Source of the DNA: an uncultured Clostridia bacterium
GTDB taxonomy: Bacteria; Bacillota; Clostridia; Oscillospirales; Acutalibacteraceae
Direction: 5' to 3'
Length of the DNA: 19,210 bases
Assembly: GCA_937898195.1 (NCBI GenBank)
Contig: CALEJD010000090.1
Coordinates: 1-19,210 of the forward strand
In this document: positions 6,390 through 12,585 of the stretch, piece after piece
Layout of the letters: each line of letters begins with the position of its first letter
How positions within the stretch are numbered: position 1 is the stretch's first letter
The notes under the pieces: generated by a model
What the model was told of the DNA's origin: nothing
Database searches by the model: none
What the model saw: the letters and a program-made list of their open reading frames with translations, nothing else
Program-made: the position numbers and the translations under genes

Positions 6390-8630
6390 ATGGCAAGAAA
6401 AAAGAAAACGGTTGAAACCGAAATCACCGAAGAGCAATTAAATGCCCATATTCTTGGCGCAGGTGAGGTTGTAACTCAAAATATTACTCATACTCTTGAA
6501 ACCAACTTTATGCCATACGCAATGAGCGTTATCGTATCCCGTGCAATCCCTGAAATTGACGGTTTCAAGCCATCTCACAGAAAACTTCTTTATACAATGT
6601 ATAAAATGGGGCTTTTAAACGGTGGCAGAGTTAAGTCTGCAAATATCGTTGGTCGCACAATGCAGTTAAACCCACATGGTGACGCTGCAATTTATGAAAC
6701 AATGGTACGTCTTTCTCGTGGTAATGAGAGCTTGTTGCACCCTTATGTTGACTCAAAGGGTAACTTCGGTAAAGCATATTCAAAGAATATGGCTTTTGCC
6801 GCATCTCGTTATACTGAAGCAAAGCTTGAATCAATCGCAAGTGAGCTTTTTAAGGATATCGATAAAGATACAGTTGACTTTATGGATAACTATGACGCTA
6901 CAATGCAAGAGCCAACATTGTTGCCTGTAACGTTTCCATCAATTCTTGTGAATGCAAATACAGGTATTGCCGTTGGTATGGCATCGTCAATCTGCTCATT
7001 TAATCTTCGTGAAATTTGCGAAACAACAATCGGTCTTATAAAAGATAACGATTTTGATGTTATGGAAACTCTCAAAGCCCCTGATTTTATTGGTGGTGGC
7101 AAGATTGTCTATAACCGTGACCAGATGGCTGAAATTTATCGCACAGGTCGTGGCGGATTTAAAGTTAGAGCAAAATATACTTATGATAAATCAAATAACT
7201 GTATCGATATTACTGAAATTCCACCAACAACAACTGCAGAAGCAATAATTGATAAAGTTATTGAAAGGGTTAAGGCTAATTCTATCCGTGAAATCAGCGA
7301 TATTCGTGACGAAACAGATAAGAAAGGTCTTAAAATCACAATCGACTTAAAGCGTGGCACAGACCCAGAAAAGCTTATGCAAAAGCTTTATAAAATGACA
7401 ACTCTTGAAGATACATTCTCTTGTAATTTTAATGTGCTTATAGCAGGCGTGCCACAGGTTTTAGGTGTTGCAGACTTGCTCTTAGAATGGATTGCATTCC
7501 GTACAGAGTGTGTAAACCGTCGTGTTTATTTTGATTTAACAAAGGCAAAGGATAAACTTCATCTCTTGTTGGGTCTTCAAAAGATTCTTCTCGATATCGA
7601 CAAGGCAATTAAAATTGTCCGTGAAACTGAAGAAGAAGCAGAAGTTGTGCCAAACTTGATGATTGGCTTCGGCATTGATAAAATTCAGGCTGAATATGTT
7701 GCCGAAATCAAGCTTCGTCATTTAAACCGTGAATACATTCTTAAGCGCTTAAAGGATATCGACGACCTTAAAAAGCAAATTGAAGATATGGAAGATATTC
7801 TTTCAAGCAAAGCGAGAGTTAAGAAGATTATCGTTAAAGAGCTTGAAGCGATTGCCGATAAATATGGCAAAGACAGACTCACAGAAATTGTTTATTCACA
7901 AGAAATCGAAGAAATGGAAGAAGAAATCGAAGAAATTCCTGATTATCCTGTTACATTGTTCTTCACAAAAGAAGGCTATTTCAAAAAGATTACTCCATTG
8001 TCACTTCGAATGAGTGGTGAGCATAAGCTTAAAGAGAATGACGAAATCATTTCTACTGTTGAAACAACAAATAGCACAGAGCTTATGTTCTTCACAAATA
8101 AATGTCAGGTTTATAAAACAAGAGCAAATGAGTTTGACGATACAAAAGCAAGTGTGTTGGGTGACTATGTGGGCACAAAACTTCAGATGGAACCCGACGA
8201 AACTGCTATTTCAATGGTTGTTCTTAAAGAGTATAAAGGTTATATGCTCTTCTTCTTCCAAAATGGTAAAGTAGCAAAGGTTGACATCTCTGCTTATGAA
8301 ACCAAGACTAACCGTAAAAAGCTCATTAAGGCTTATTCTGATAAGAGTCCATTGGTTGCAGCAATCTATGTACCACAGGATAAAGAATTTGTAATCCGTT
8401 CAAGCGCAGGTAGATATTTGCTCTTCAATTCAGGTGCAATTTCTTCTAAGACTACAAAGGATAGTCAAGGCGTTGCAGTTATGACTCTCAAAAAAGGTCA
8501 TCGCATTGAAGAGGTGACAGATTATGTTGACGGCAGATTCGCAAAACCTGCTCGTTATAGAACAAAGAACTTGCCTGCAACAGGCGCAATACTTAGTGCC
8601 GACGACCAAGGCGAACAATTGACTTTTTAA
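6390..8630 (+). CDS. parC: Type IIA topoisomerase DNA-cleaving subunit (ParC/GyrA-like, divergent)
   Basis: This is the DNA breakage-reunion subunit partnering the upstream ParE-like protein. Of 746 residues, the N-terminal two thirds is the GyrA/ParC cleavage core. The active-site tyrosine is Y141 in AASRYTEAKL. The helix-4 segment reads NPHGDAAIYE, with Ala99 and Glu103 at the positions of E. coli GyrA Ser83 and Asp87. A coiled-coil arm follows (about 440-510), then a short beta-pinwheel-like C-terminal region. No GyrA box (QRRGGKG type) is seen, which argues for a topoisomerase IV-like decatenase rather than a supercoiling gyrase; this is inference. Ribosome binding site AAGGAG lies 9 nt before the ATG. 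The gene is 57 nt behind parE with only a hairpin repeat between them, so the two are probably one operon. Confidence 0.88.
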   Translation: MARKKKTVETEITEEQLNAHILGAGEVVTQNITHTLETNFMPYAMSVIVSRAIPEIDGFKPSHRKLLYTMYKMGLLNGGRVKSANIVGRTMQLNPHGDAAIYETMVRLSRGNESLLHPYVDSKGNFGKAYSKNMAFAASRYTEAKLESIASELFKDIDKDTVDFMDNYDATMQEPTLLPVTFPSILVNANTGIAVGMASSICSFNLREICETTIGLIKDNDFDVMETLKAPDFIGGGKIVYNRDQMAEIYRTGRGGFKVRAKYTYDKSNNCIDITEIPPTTTAEAIIDKVIERVKANSIREISDIRDETDKKGLKITIDLKRGTDPEKLMQKLYKMTTLEDTFSCNFNVLIAGVPQVLGVADLLLEWIAFRTECVNRRVYFDLTKAKDKLHLLLGLQKILLDIDKAIKIVRETEEEAEVVPNLMIGFGIDKIQAEYVAEIKLRHLNREYILKRLKDIDDLKKQIEDMEDILSSKARVKKIIVKELEAIADKYGKDRLTEIVYSQEIEEMEEEIEEIPDYPVTLFFTKEGYFKKITPLSLRMSGEHKLKENDEIISTVETTNSTELMFFTNKCQVYKTRANEFDDTKASVLGDYVGTKLQMEPDETAISMVVLKEYKGYMLFFFQNGKVAKVDISAYETKTNRKKLIKAYSDKSPLVAAIYVPQDKEFVIRSSAGRYLLFNSGAISSKTTKDSQGVAVMTLKKGHRIEEVTDYVDGRFAKPARYRTKNLPATGAILSADDQGEQLTF

Positions 8631-8659
8631 GTGCAAAATTTAAAATGCAAAGTGTAAAA

Positions 8660-8695
8660 TGTAGGGGCGATTCACGAATCGCCCTTTCTCTTTTT
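8660..8695 (+). repeat. TGTAGGGG hairpin repeat, copy 4, probably doubling as terminator
   Basis: TGTAGGGG leads into GGGCGATTC (8665-8673) pairing with GAATCGCCC (8676-8684), followed by TTTCTCTTTTT. The strong stem plus T-rich tail makes it the likely terminator of the topoisomerase operon. The preceding bases carry short internal echoes of GCAAAATTTAAAATGCAAA type. Confidence 0.8.
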
Positions 8696-8696
8696 G

Positions 8697-8725
8697 TTGA
8701 CAAACATTTCATTAAATGATATATT
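8697..8725 (+). promoter_or_regulatory. Promoter of the small membrane-protein gene (duplicated motif, copy A)
   Basis: TTGACA (8697-8702), 17-nt spacer, TATATT (8720-8725). The bases from the -10 onward (ATATTTGAATTAGAGATATA, then TGAAAG) recur almost unchanged at 9612-9638. Confidence 0.8.
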
Positions 8726-8756
8726 TGAATTAGAGATATATGAAAGGGTGGAGAAT

Positions 8757-8975
8757 ATGGATAGAGAACAATTTAAAAAATGGATTAAAATAATTCTTTT
8801 TGTAGTAGCCTTGGCATTTGCAGGGTTGATTGTTGCCGGAATAGCAGATTCATCAGGGTTTGTAGTTGACAACTTTATGAAACCTGTTTACATCATAATT
8901 CCACTGTTTTTCATAGCGCCGGCAGGCATACTTTATATAATATATATGTTTGTTGAAAAAGGTGAATTTTTATGA
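8757..8975 (+). CDS. Small two-TM membrane protein, unknown function
   Basis: A 72-residue protein beginning MDREQFKKWIK. One hydrophobic helix lies at about residues 10-29 (ILFVVALAFAGLIVAG) and another at about 43-65 (PVYIIIPLFFIAPAGIL), with a short acidic C-terminus. No known domain is recognised. The start at 8757 is chosen over an upstream in-frame ATG at 8694 because GGGTGGAG lies just ahead of it and the earlier ATG lies inside the promoter. The stop codon overlaps the ATG of the next gene (ATGA at 8972-8975), a typical sign of translational coupling. Confidence 0.7.
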   Translation: MDREQFKKWIKIILFVVALAFAGLIVAGIADSSGFVVDNFMKPVYIIIPLFFIAPAGILYIIYMFVEKGEFL

Positions 8976-9581
8976 AAAATTGCAAATATTCTGCTATGTA
9001 TTTTAGCTGTTTATTTGTTTGTTGCTGTTTTGTCCAATTATCAGAATAGAAACAAATATGAACAACTTGATAATATAGAAAGTCAGATTGTAAACAGTGT
9101 TTTTGAAAAGACAGATATTGAAAAAGAAGACTCGTTTTTGAACCCATTTTATTATTCGATTGGCAAAATGATGGTTTATGAAAGTGAAAATAATGAGTAT
9201 GTAGTTGGTGTTGATAATAAAACTAAGTGTTATATTGATGTGTATTGCGCAGATAACTATATTCTAGGGTTTAATAGAATTGAAAACAGCATGGAGCATT
9301 ATATTAATATTTTTAAAATGACTTCTCGTAATGAGATAACTATATTAGAAGATGGCACTGGAGAATATGAAGGATTAGGTTATAAATGGGAGTATATTGA
9401 ATGTGAAGAAGAACATGGTAAATGGAACTTTGTAAAATTTGCGATTATGATAACTTATGAGAATAGTGCTTATCTTGTAAATATGGAAATTTCAAACGAT
9501 AAATCATTTGAAATTGATATGGATGCTGAAGCAGAAAAGATTATTACTTTGTTAAAATCCAATGAGATTTTAACAAAATAG
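8972..9581 (+). pseudogene. Secreted or membrane-anchored protein, unknown function, apparent 1-nt frameshift near start
   Basis: The long frame (about 188 codons to the stop at 9579-9581) has no good start: TTG at 9015 lacks a ribosome binding site. The ATG at 8972 overlaps the upstream stop (ATGA) and follows AAGGTGA, but reads out of frame and stops at 9050. Dropping one A from the A5 run at 8975-8979 joins this ATG to the long frame, giving a 202-residue protein whose start (MKIANILLCILAVYLFVAVL) is a typical signal or anchor helix. The rest is acidic, soluble-looking and unrecognised. It is either a recent pseudogene, a slippage-controlled gene, or a sequencing/assembly error; the body shows no other damage, which favours slippage or error. 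Confidence 0.6.
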
Positions 9582-9587
9582 TTTTCA

Positions 9588-9616
9588 TTAACAATTCTAT
9601 TATTTAATGATATATT
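9588..9616 (+). promoter_or_regulatory. Promoter of the DUF2500 gene (duplicated motif, copy B)
   Basis: TTAACA (9588-9593), 17-nt spacer, TATATT (9611-9616). Spacing and downstream sequence match the promoter at 8697, including TTTGATTTAGGGTTATATGA versus TTTGAATTAGAGATATATGA. Confidence 0.65.
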
Positions 9617-9709
9617 TGATTTAGGGTTATATGAAAGTTAGTCGCAAAAGACACACACGGAAAACCATCTCTTATAAAGTATTAAAACCCAATTTGGAGG
9701 TAAAGAAAA

Positions 9710-10075
9710 TTGTTTGAATCATCAGCAAATTTTTATACAATTTCGTTTATCGCTATGTTTTGCATTATAGTAGGTTTATCGCTCATAATTGTAGTTAGGC
9801 AATGGTGGAAAAATAGATATTCACCTCTCATTGTAACTCAAGCGACAATTTTAGATAAACGTATTGAAAAACATTATATTAGGAGTAAGCGAAGTGCTGG
9901 TATTGGATACAGAACACGAAAAGTTATGATTTATTATATAACTTTTAATTTAGAAGGGGGAGAACATATAGAATTACGCACAGATGAATCAGTGTATTCA
10001 GAACTGCAAAGTGGAGATTATGGAAAACTAACATTTAAAGGTTCCAAGTATATGGGATTTGTAAGAGAAAACTAA
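9710..10075 (+). CDS. DUF2500-like membrane-anchored protein
   Basis: A 121-residue protein with an N-terminal membrane helix (about residues 8-29, ISFIAMFCIIVGLSLIIVV) and a soluble beta-rich domain. The domain pattern (a changed-Lys/Arg strand ATILDKRIE, then YYITFNLEGGEHIELRTDE, then SGDYGKLTFKGSKYMGFVRE) is that of the DUF2500 family, whose function is unknown. Translation starts with TTG at 9710: TTGGAGG lies 9 nt upstream and no ATG fits. It shares a promoter sequence with the small membrane-protein gene at 8757, hinting at co-regulation or an old duplication of the upstream region. Confidence 0.75.
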   Translation: MFESSANFYTISFIAMFCIIVGLSLIIVVRQWWKNRYSPLIVTQATILDKRIEKHYIRSKRSAGIGYRTRKVMIYYITFNLEGGEHIELRTDESVYSELQSGDYGKLTFKGSKYMGFVREN

Positions 10076-10088
10076 TATTGTTCACAAA

Positions 10089-10116
10089 TGTAGGGGACGA
10101 TGCCCATGTCGTCCCG
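10089..10116 (+). repeat. TGTAGGGG hairpin repeat, copy 5
   Basis: TGTAGGGG leads into GGGACGA (10094-10100) pairing with TCGTCCC (10109-10115) over an 8-nt loop. The stem differs from those of copies 1-4, but pairing is kept. Confidence 0.82.
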
Positions 10117-10124
10117 TTATATAT

Positions 10125-10155
10125 AAAAAAAAACCGACCATAAAATATGGTCGGT
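10125..10155 (-). terminator. Strong minus-strand terminator
   Basis: A perfect 10-bp stem, ACCGACCATA (10133-10142) with TATGGTCGGT (10146-10155) and a 3-nt loop, is followed on the minus strand by eight or nine T (10125-10133). On the plus strand no T run follows, so it acts on minus-strand RNA. No minus-strand protein gene lies upstream of it. Confidence 0.75.
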
Positions 10156-10221
10156 ACAGACTAAGTGGCAAACGCAAATACAACACTTTTGTCTGCAAAA
10201 ATATTATTATCATAAATAATA
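10125..10221 (-). ncRNA. Candidate small structured RNA, unknown family
   Basis: The minus strand carries a possible promoter, TTGAAA (10250-10255), 16 nt, TATGAA (10228-10233). An AU-rich leader and a hairpin at 10157-10195 follow: CAGAC pairs with GTCTG, then AAGTG with CACTT, enclosing a 16-nt loop. The strong terminator comes directly after. Together they form a complete transcription unit of about 97 nt without a convincing reading frame. I do not recognise the RNA family. The promoter is back-to-back with that of secG. Confidence 0.4.
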
Positions 10222-10262
10222 TTATTATTCATAAAAAAATATGAAAAAATTTCAAAAAACAC

Positions 10263-10291
10263 TTGCATTTTTAGAAATCCTGTGTTAGAAT
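10263..10291 (+). promoter_or_regulatory. secG promoter (extended -10)
   Basis: TTGCAT (10263-10268), 17-nt spacer ending in TGT, then TAGAAT (10286-10291). The TG one base before the -10 makes it an extended -10 promoter. Confidence 0.7.
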
Positions 10292-10332
10292 ATCAAGGCT
10301 GTTAAAAATATAGTGATTTGGAGGTTCGAGAA

Positions 10333-10584
10333 ATGTCAGCACTTCAGATAGTTTTAGGCATAGTTCTTATTGTTTTGGCAGTTTTAATTATTGTGCTTGT
10401 TATGTTGCAAGAAAGTCATCAACAAGGTCTCTCTGGTGCCATTTCTGGCGGTTCTTCTGAATCTTTCTTCGGCAAGAATAAAGTTAGAACAGACGAAGCA
10501 AAGAAAGCATTCCTTACAAAGATTTTGGCTTCAATTTTCCTTGTGCTTGTGCTTGTTGCTTCAATCGCAGTAATTTTTGCTTAA
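10333..10584 (+). CDS. secG: Preprotein translocase subunit SecG
   Basis: SecG is a small accessory subunit of the SecYEG protein-export channel in the cytoplasmic membrane. The 83-residue protein starts MSALQIVLGIVLIVLAVLII, forming membrane helix 1 (about residues 4-25). The family's conserved loop LQESHQQGLSGAISGGSSESFFG follows, then a basic stretch and membrane helix 2 (about 62-82). The ATG at 10333 is preferred because GGAGG lies 8 nt ahead; a TTG at 10318 falls inside that site. In Firmicutes secG is often followed by rnr-smpB; here it is followed by a tRNA gene instead. Confidence 0.93.
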   Translation: MSALQIVLGIVLIVLAVLIIVLVMLQESHQQGLSGAISGGSSESFFGKNKVRTDEAKKAFLTKILASIFLVLVLVASIAVIFA

Positions 10585-10595
10585 ATAAAAAACAA

Positions 10596-10613
10596 TCCCG
10601 ATATTAATCGGGA
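10596..10613. terminator. Hairpin between secG and tRNA-Lys
   Basis: TCCCGAT (10596-10602) pairs perfectly with ATCGGGA (10607-10613) over an ATTA loop. No T run follows on the plus strand; an A-rich run precedes it, so it would terminate better on the minus strand. It may serve as a weak secG terminator or RNA-processing signal before the tRNA. Confidence 0.45.
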
Positions 10614-10619
10614 ATATAT

Positions 10620-10695
10620 GATCCACTAGCTCAGTTGGCAGAGCACTTGACTTTTAATCAAGGTGTCCGGAGTTCGAATCTCCGGTGGATCACCA
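10620..10695 (+). tRNA. tRNA-Lys (anticodon UUU)
   Basis: A 76-nt tRNA with acceptor stem GATCCAC/GTGGATC, discriminator A and encoded CCA. The D arm is AGCTCAGTTGGCAGAGC; the anticodon loop CTTTTAA lies between paired TTGA/TCAA arms; the T loop is GTTCGAATC. The anticodon TTT reads Lys codons. Confidence 0.97.
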
Positions 10696-10699
10696 AATT

Positions 10700-10730
10700 A
10701 AAAAGACAGGTCAAAGACCTGTCTTTTTTT
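10700..10730 (+). terminator. Terminator after tRNA-Lys
   Basis: A 12-bp stem, AAAAAGACAGGT (10700-10711) with ACCTGTCTTTTT (10717-10728), has a CAAAG loop and a T7 run. It closes the secG/tRNA-Lys unit. Confidence 0.93.
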
Positions 10731-10767
10731 GCCTATTCAGGCGGGGAAATACACGGTCAAAATTTCC

Positions 10768-10796
10768 TTGACAATAATTTCATAATATGCTATATT
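10768..10796 (+). promoter_or_regulatory. Promoter of the CoA ligase-iorAB operon
   Basis: TTGACA (10768-10773), 17-nt spacer ending TGC, TATATT (10791-10796): consensus -35 with an extended -10. A second, weaker candidate is TTGATT (10862-10867), 17 nt, TAAAAT (10885-10890). The first would leave a leader of about 120 nt containing a palindrome. Confidence 0.7.
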
Positions 10797-10804
10797 TACT
10801 TTAA

Positions 10805-10816
10805 CGCTTTAAAGCG
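10805..10816. promoter_or_regulatory. 12-bp palindrome, candidate operator
   Basis: CGCTTTAAAGCG is a perfect palindrome starting 8 nt after the -10, at or just after the expected transcription start. That is a classic position for a repressor site; the regulator is unknown. Confidence 0.4.
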
Positions 10817-10924
10817 AATACGTAGATAGTAAAAATTAAAAATTCTTTTATCTTTGTTCTATTGATTTTTATTGGTAAATGAAGTAAAATATCAAAATAT
10901 TATGTAGTTTTTTGGAGAATGAAA

Positions 10925-12556
10925 ATGACAATCGTACACTTACTTGAAAAGAACGCTCGCGAGTTTCCAAATGACGTTGCGTTGGTTGAAATCAACCCCG
11001 AACAACCCGAAACAAGACGAATCACTTGGAGTGAATTTGAACTTGTTGAACCGGGTGCAAGACGTCCTTATCGTCGCGAAATCACTTGGGGTGTTTTTGA
11101 AGAAAAAGCAAACAGGTTTGCAAATATGCTCACCCAGAACGGAATAGGCAAGGGAAATAAAGTTGCAATTCTTTTAATGAATTGTATCGACTGGTTGCCT
11201 ATATACTTTGGTATATTAAAAACTGGCGCTTTGGTTGTGCCACTTAATTTCCGTTATTCATCAGACGAAATTGACTACTGCCTTGACCTTGCGGAAGCAG
11301 ATGTTTTGGTTTTTGGTAACGAATTCGTAGGACGAATTGAAGCAGTAGCAGATAAAATCAGCAAAAAGTGTAAACTTATATATTTTGGTGCAAGTTGCCC
11401 TGCTTTTGCAGATGATTATAACGAATTGGTTTCTGAATGTTCAAGCACATTTCATGGCTGTTGGCTTGAAGAGTCAGACGATGCTGCAATTTACTTCTCA
11501 TCAGGCACAACTGGTTTCCCAAAAGCAATTTTACATAACCACGAAAGTCTTATTCACTCTTGCAGATGTGAACAGGCACACCATAATCAGACAAAGGATG
11601 ACTGTTTCCTTTGTATTCCACCACTTTATCACACAGGTGCAAAAATGCACTGGTTTGGTAGCCTTTTAAGTGGCTCAAAAGCAATTATTCTCAAAGGTAC
11701 ACAGTCAAGAAATATCCTTAAAGTTGCAAGTGACGAGAAATGTACAATCGTATGGCTTCTCGTCCCTTGGGCACAGGATATTCTCAATGCCATTGACCGT
11801 GGTGAAATCGACTTAAATGAGTTTGATTTCTCTAATTGGAGACTTATGCATATTGGCGCACAGCCTGTTCCACAGAGCCTTATCAAGCGTTGGCTTGAAT
11901 ACTTCCCAAATCAGCAATATGACACAAACTATGGACTTTCAGAGTCAATAGGTCCTGGTGCAGTGCATTTAGGTGTAGAAAATGTGCGTAAAGTTGGTGC
12001 AATCGGTGTTCCGGGTTACGGTTGGCAGACAAAGATTCTTGACCCTGACGGTAACGAAGTTAATAAAGGTGATGTTGGTGAACTTTGTCTTAAAGGACCG
12101 GGTGTTATGACTTGCTATTATCGTGACCCTGAAGCAACTGCTGCAACACTTAAAGATGGTTGGCTTTTAACAGGCGATATGGCTATGCAAGACGAAGAAG
12201 ATTTTATCTATCTTGTTGACCGTAAAAAAGACGTTATCATCACAGGTGGTGAAAACCTTTATCCTGTACAGATTGAAAACTTTATGGCTTCTCACGAAAA
12301 AATCAAGGACGTTGCAGTTATTGGTCTTCCTGACACAAGACTTGGTGAAATCGCAACAGCTATTATTGAAGTCAAAAAGGGTATGACTTGCACAGAAGAA
12401 GAAATCAATGAATTCTGTATGAGCTTGCCAAGATATAAGAGACCAAGAAAGATTATTTTTGCAGATGTGCCAAGAAATCCAACAGGTAAAATCGAAAAAC
12501 CAAAACTCCGTAAAATTTACGGTGGCGAAGGTCTTGTTGATTCACAGAATAAGTCT
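10925..12556 (+). CDS. Class I adenylate-forming acyl/aryl-CoA ligase
   Basis: An ATP-dependent ligase that adenylates a carboxylic acid and passes it to CoA. It has 544 residues. Visible motifs are P-loop FSSGTTGFPK (191-200), YGLSE (336-340), TGDMA (416-420), the hinge VDRKKDVI (431-438) and catalytic K522 in PTGKIEKPK. Residues 31-60 contain two echoing segments, RRITWSEFE and RREITWGVFEE, an insertion beyond the usual core. The ATG at 10925 is chosen because TTGGAG lies 7 nt ahead; the ATG at 10919 is too close. The stop is TAA at 12557-12559. It is followed 26 nt later by iorA, so it probably activates or releases an aryl acid such as phenylacetate, indoleacetate or 4-hydroxyphenylacetate. 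Substrate is inferred from context only; another acyl acid is possible. Confidence 0.85.
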
Positions 12557-12585
12557 TAAATTTATATAGAAAAGAGATTTTGAAA

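Noticed and set aside
8694..8756. Upstream ATG for the small membrane protein
   Set aside because: The ATG overlaps the -35 promoter element, so it would not be in the mRNA.
10161..10232. A 23-codon minus-strand frame inside the candidate RNA
   Set aside because: It has no ribosome binding site and lies in AT-rich DNA; the RNA structure and terminator explain the region better.
10318..10332. TTG start for secG
   Set aside because: It is within the ribosome binding site GGAGG used by the ATG at 10333.
12580..12585. TTG start for iorA two codons upstream
   Set aside because: The ATG at 12586 has the better distance to AAAGAG and gives the standard MKKLM start.
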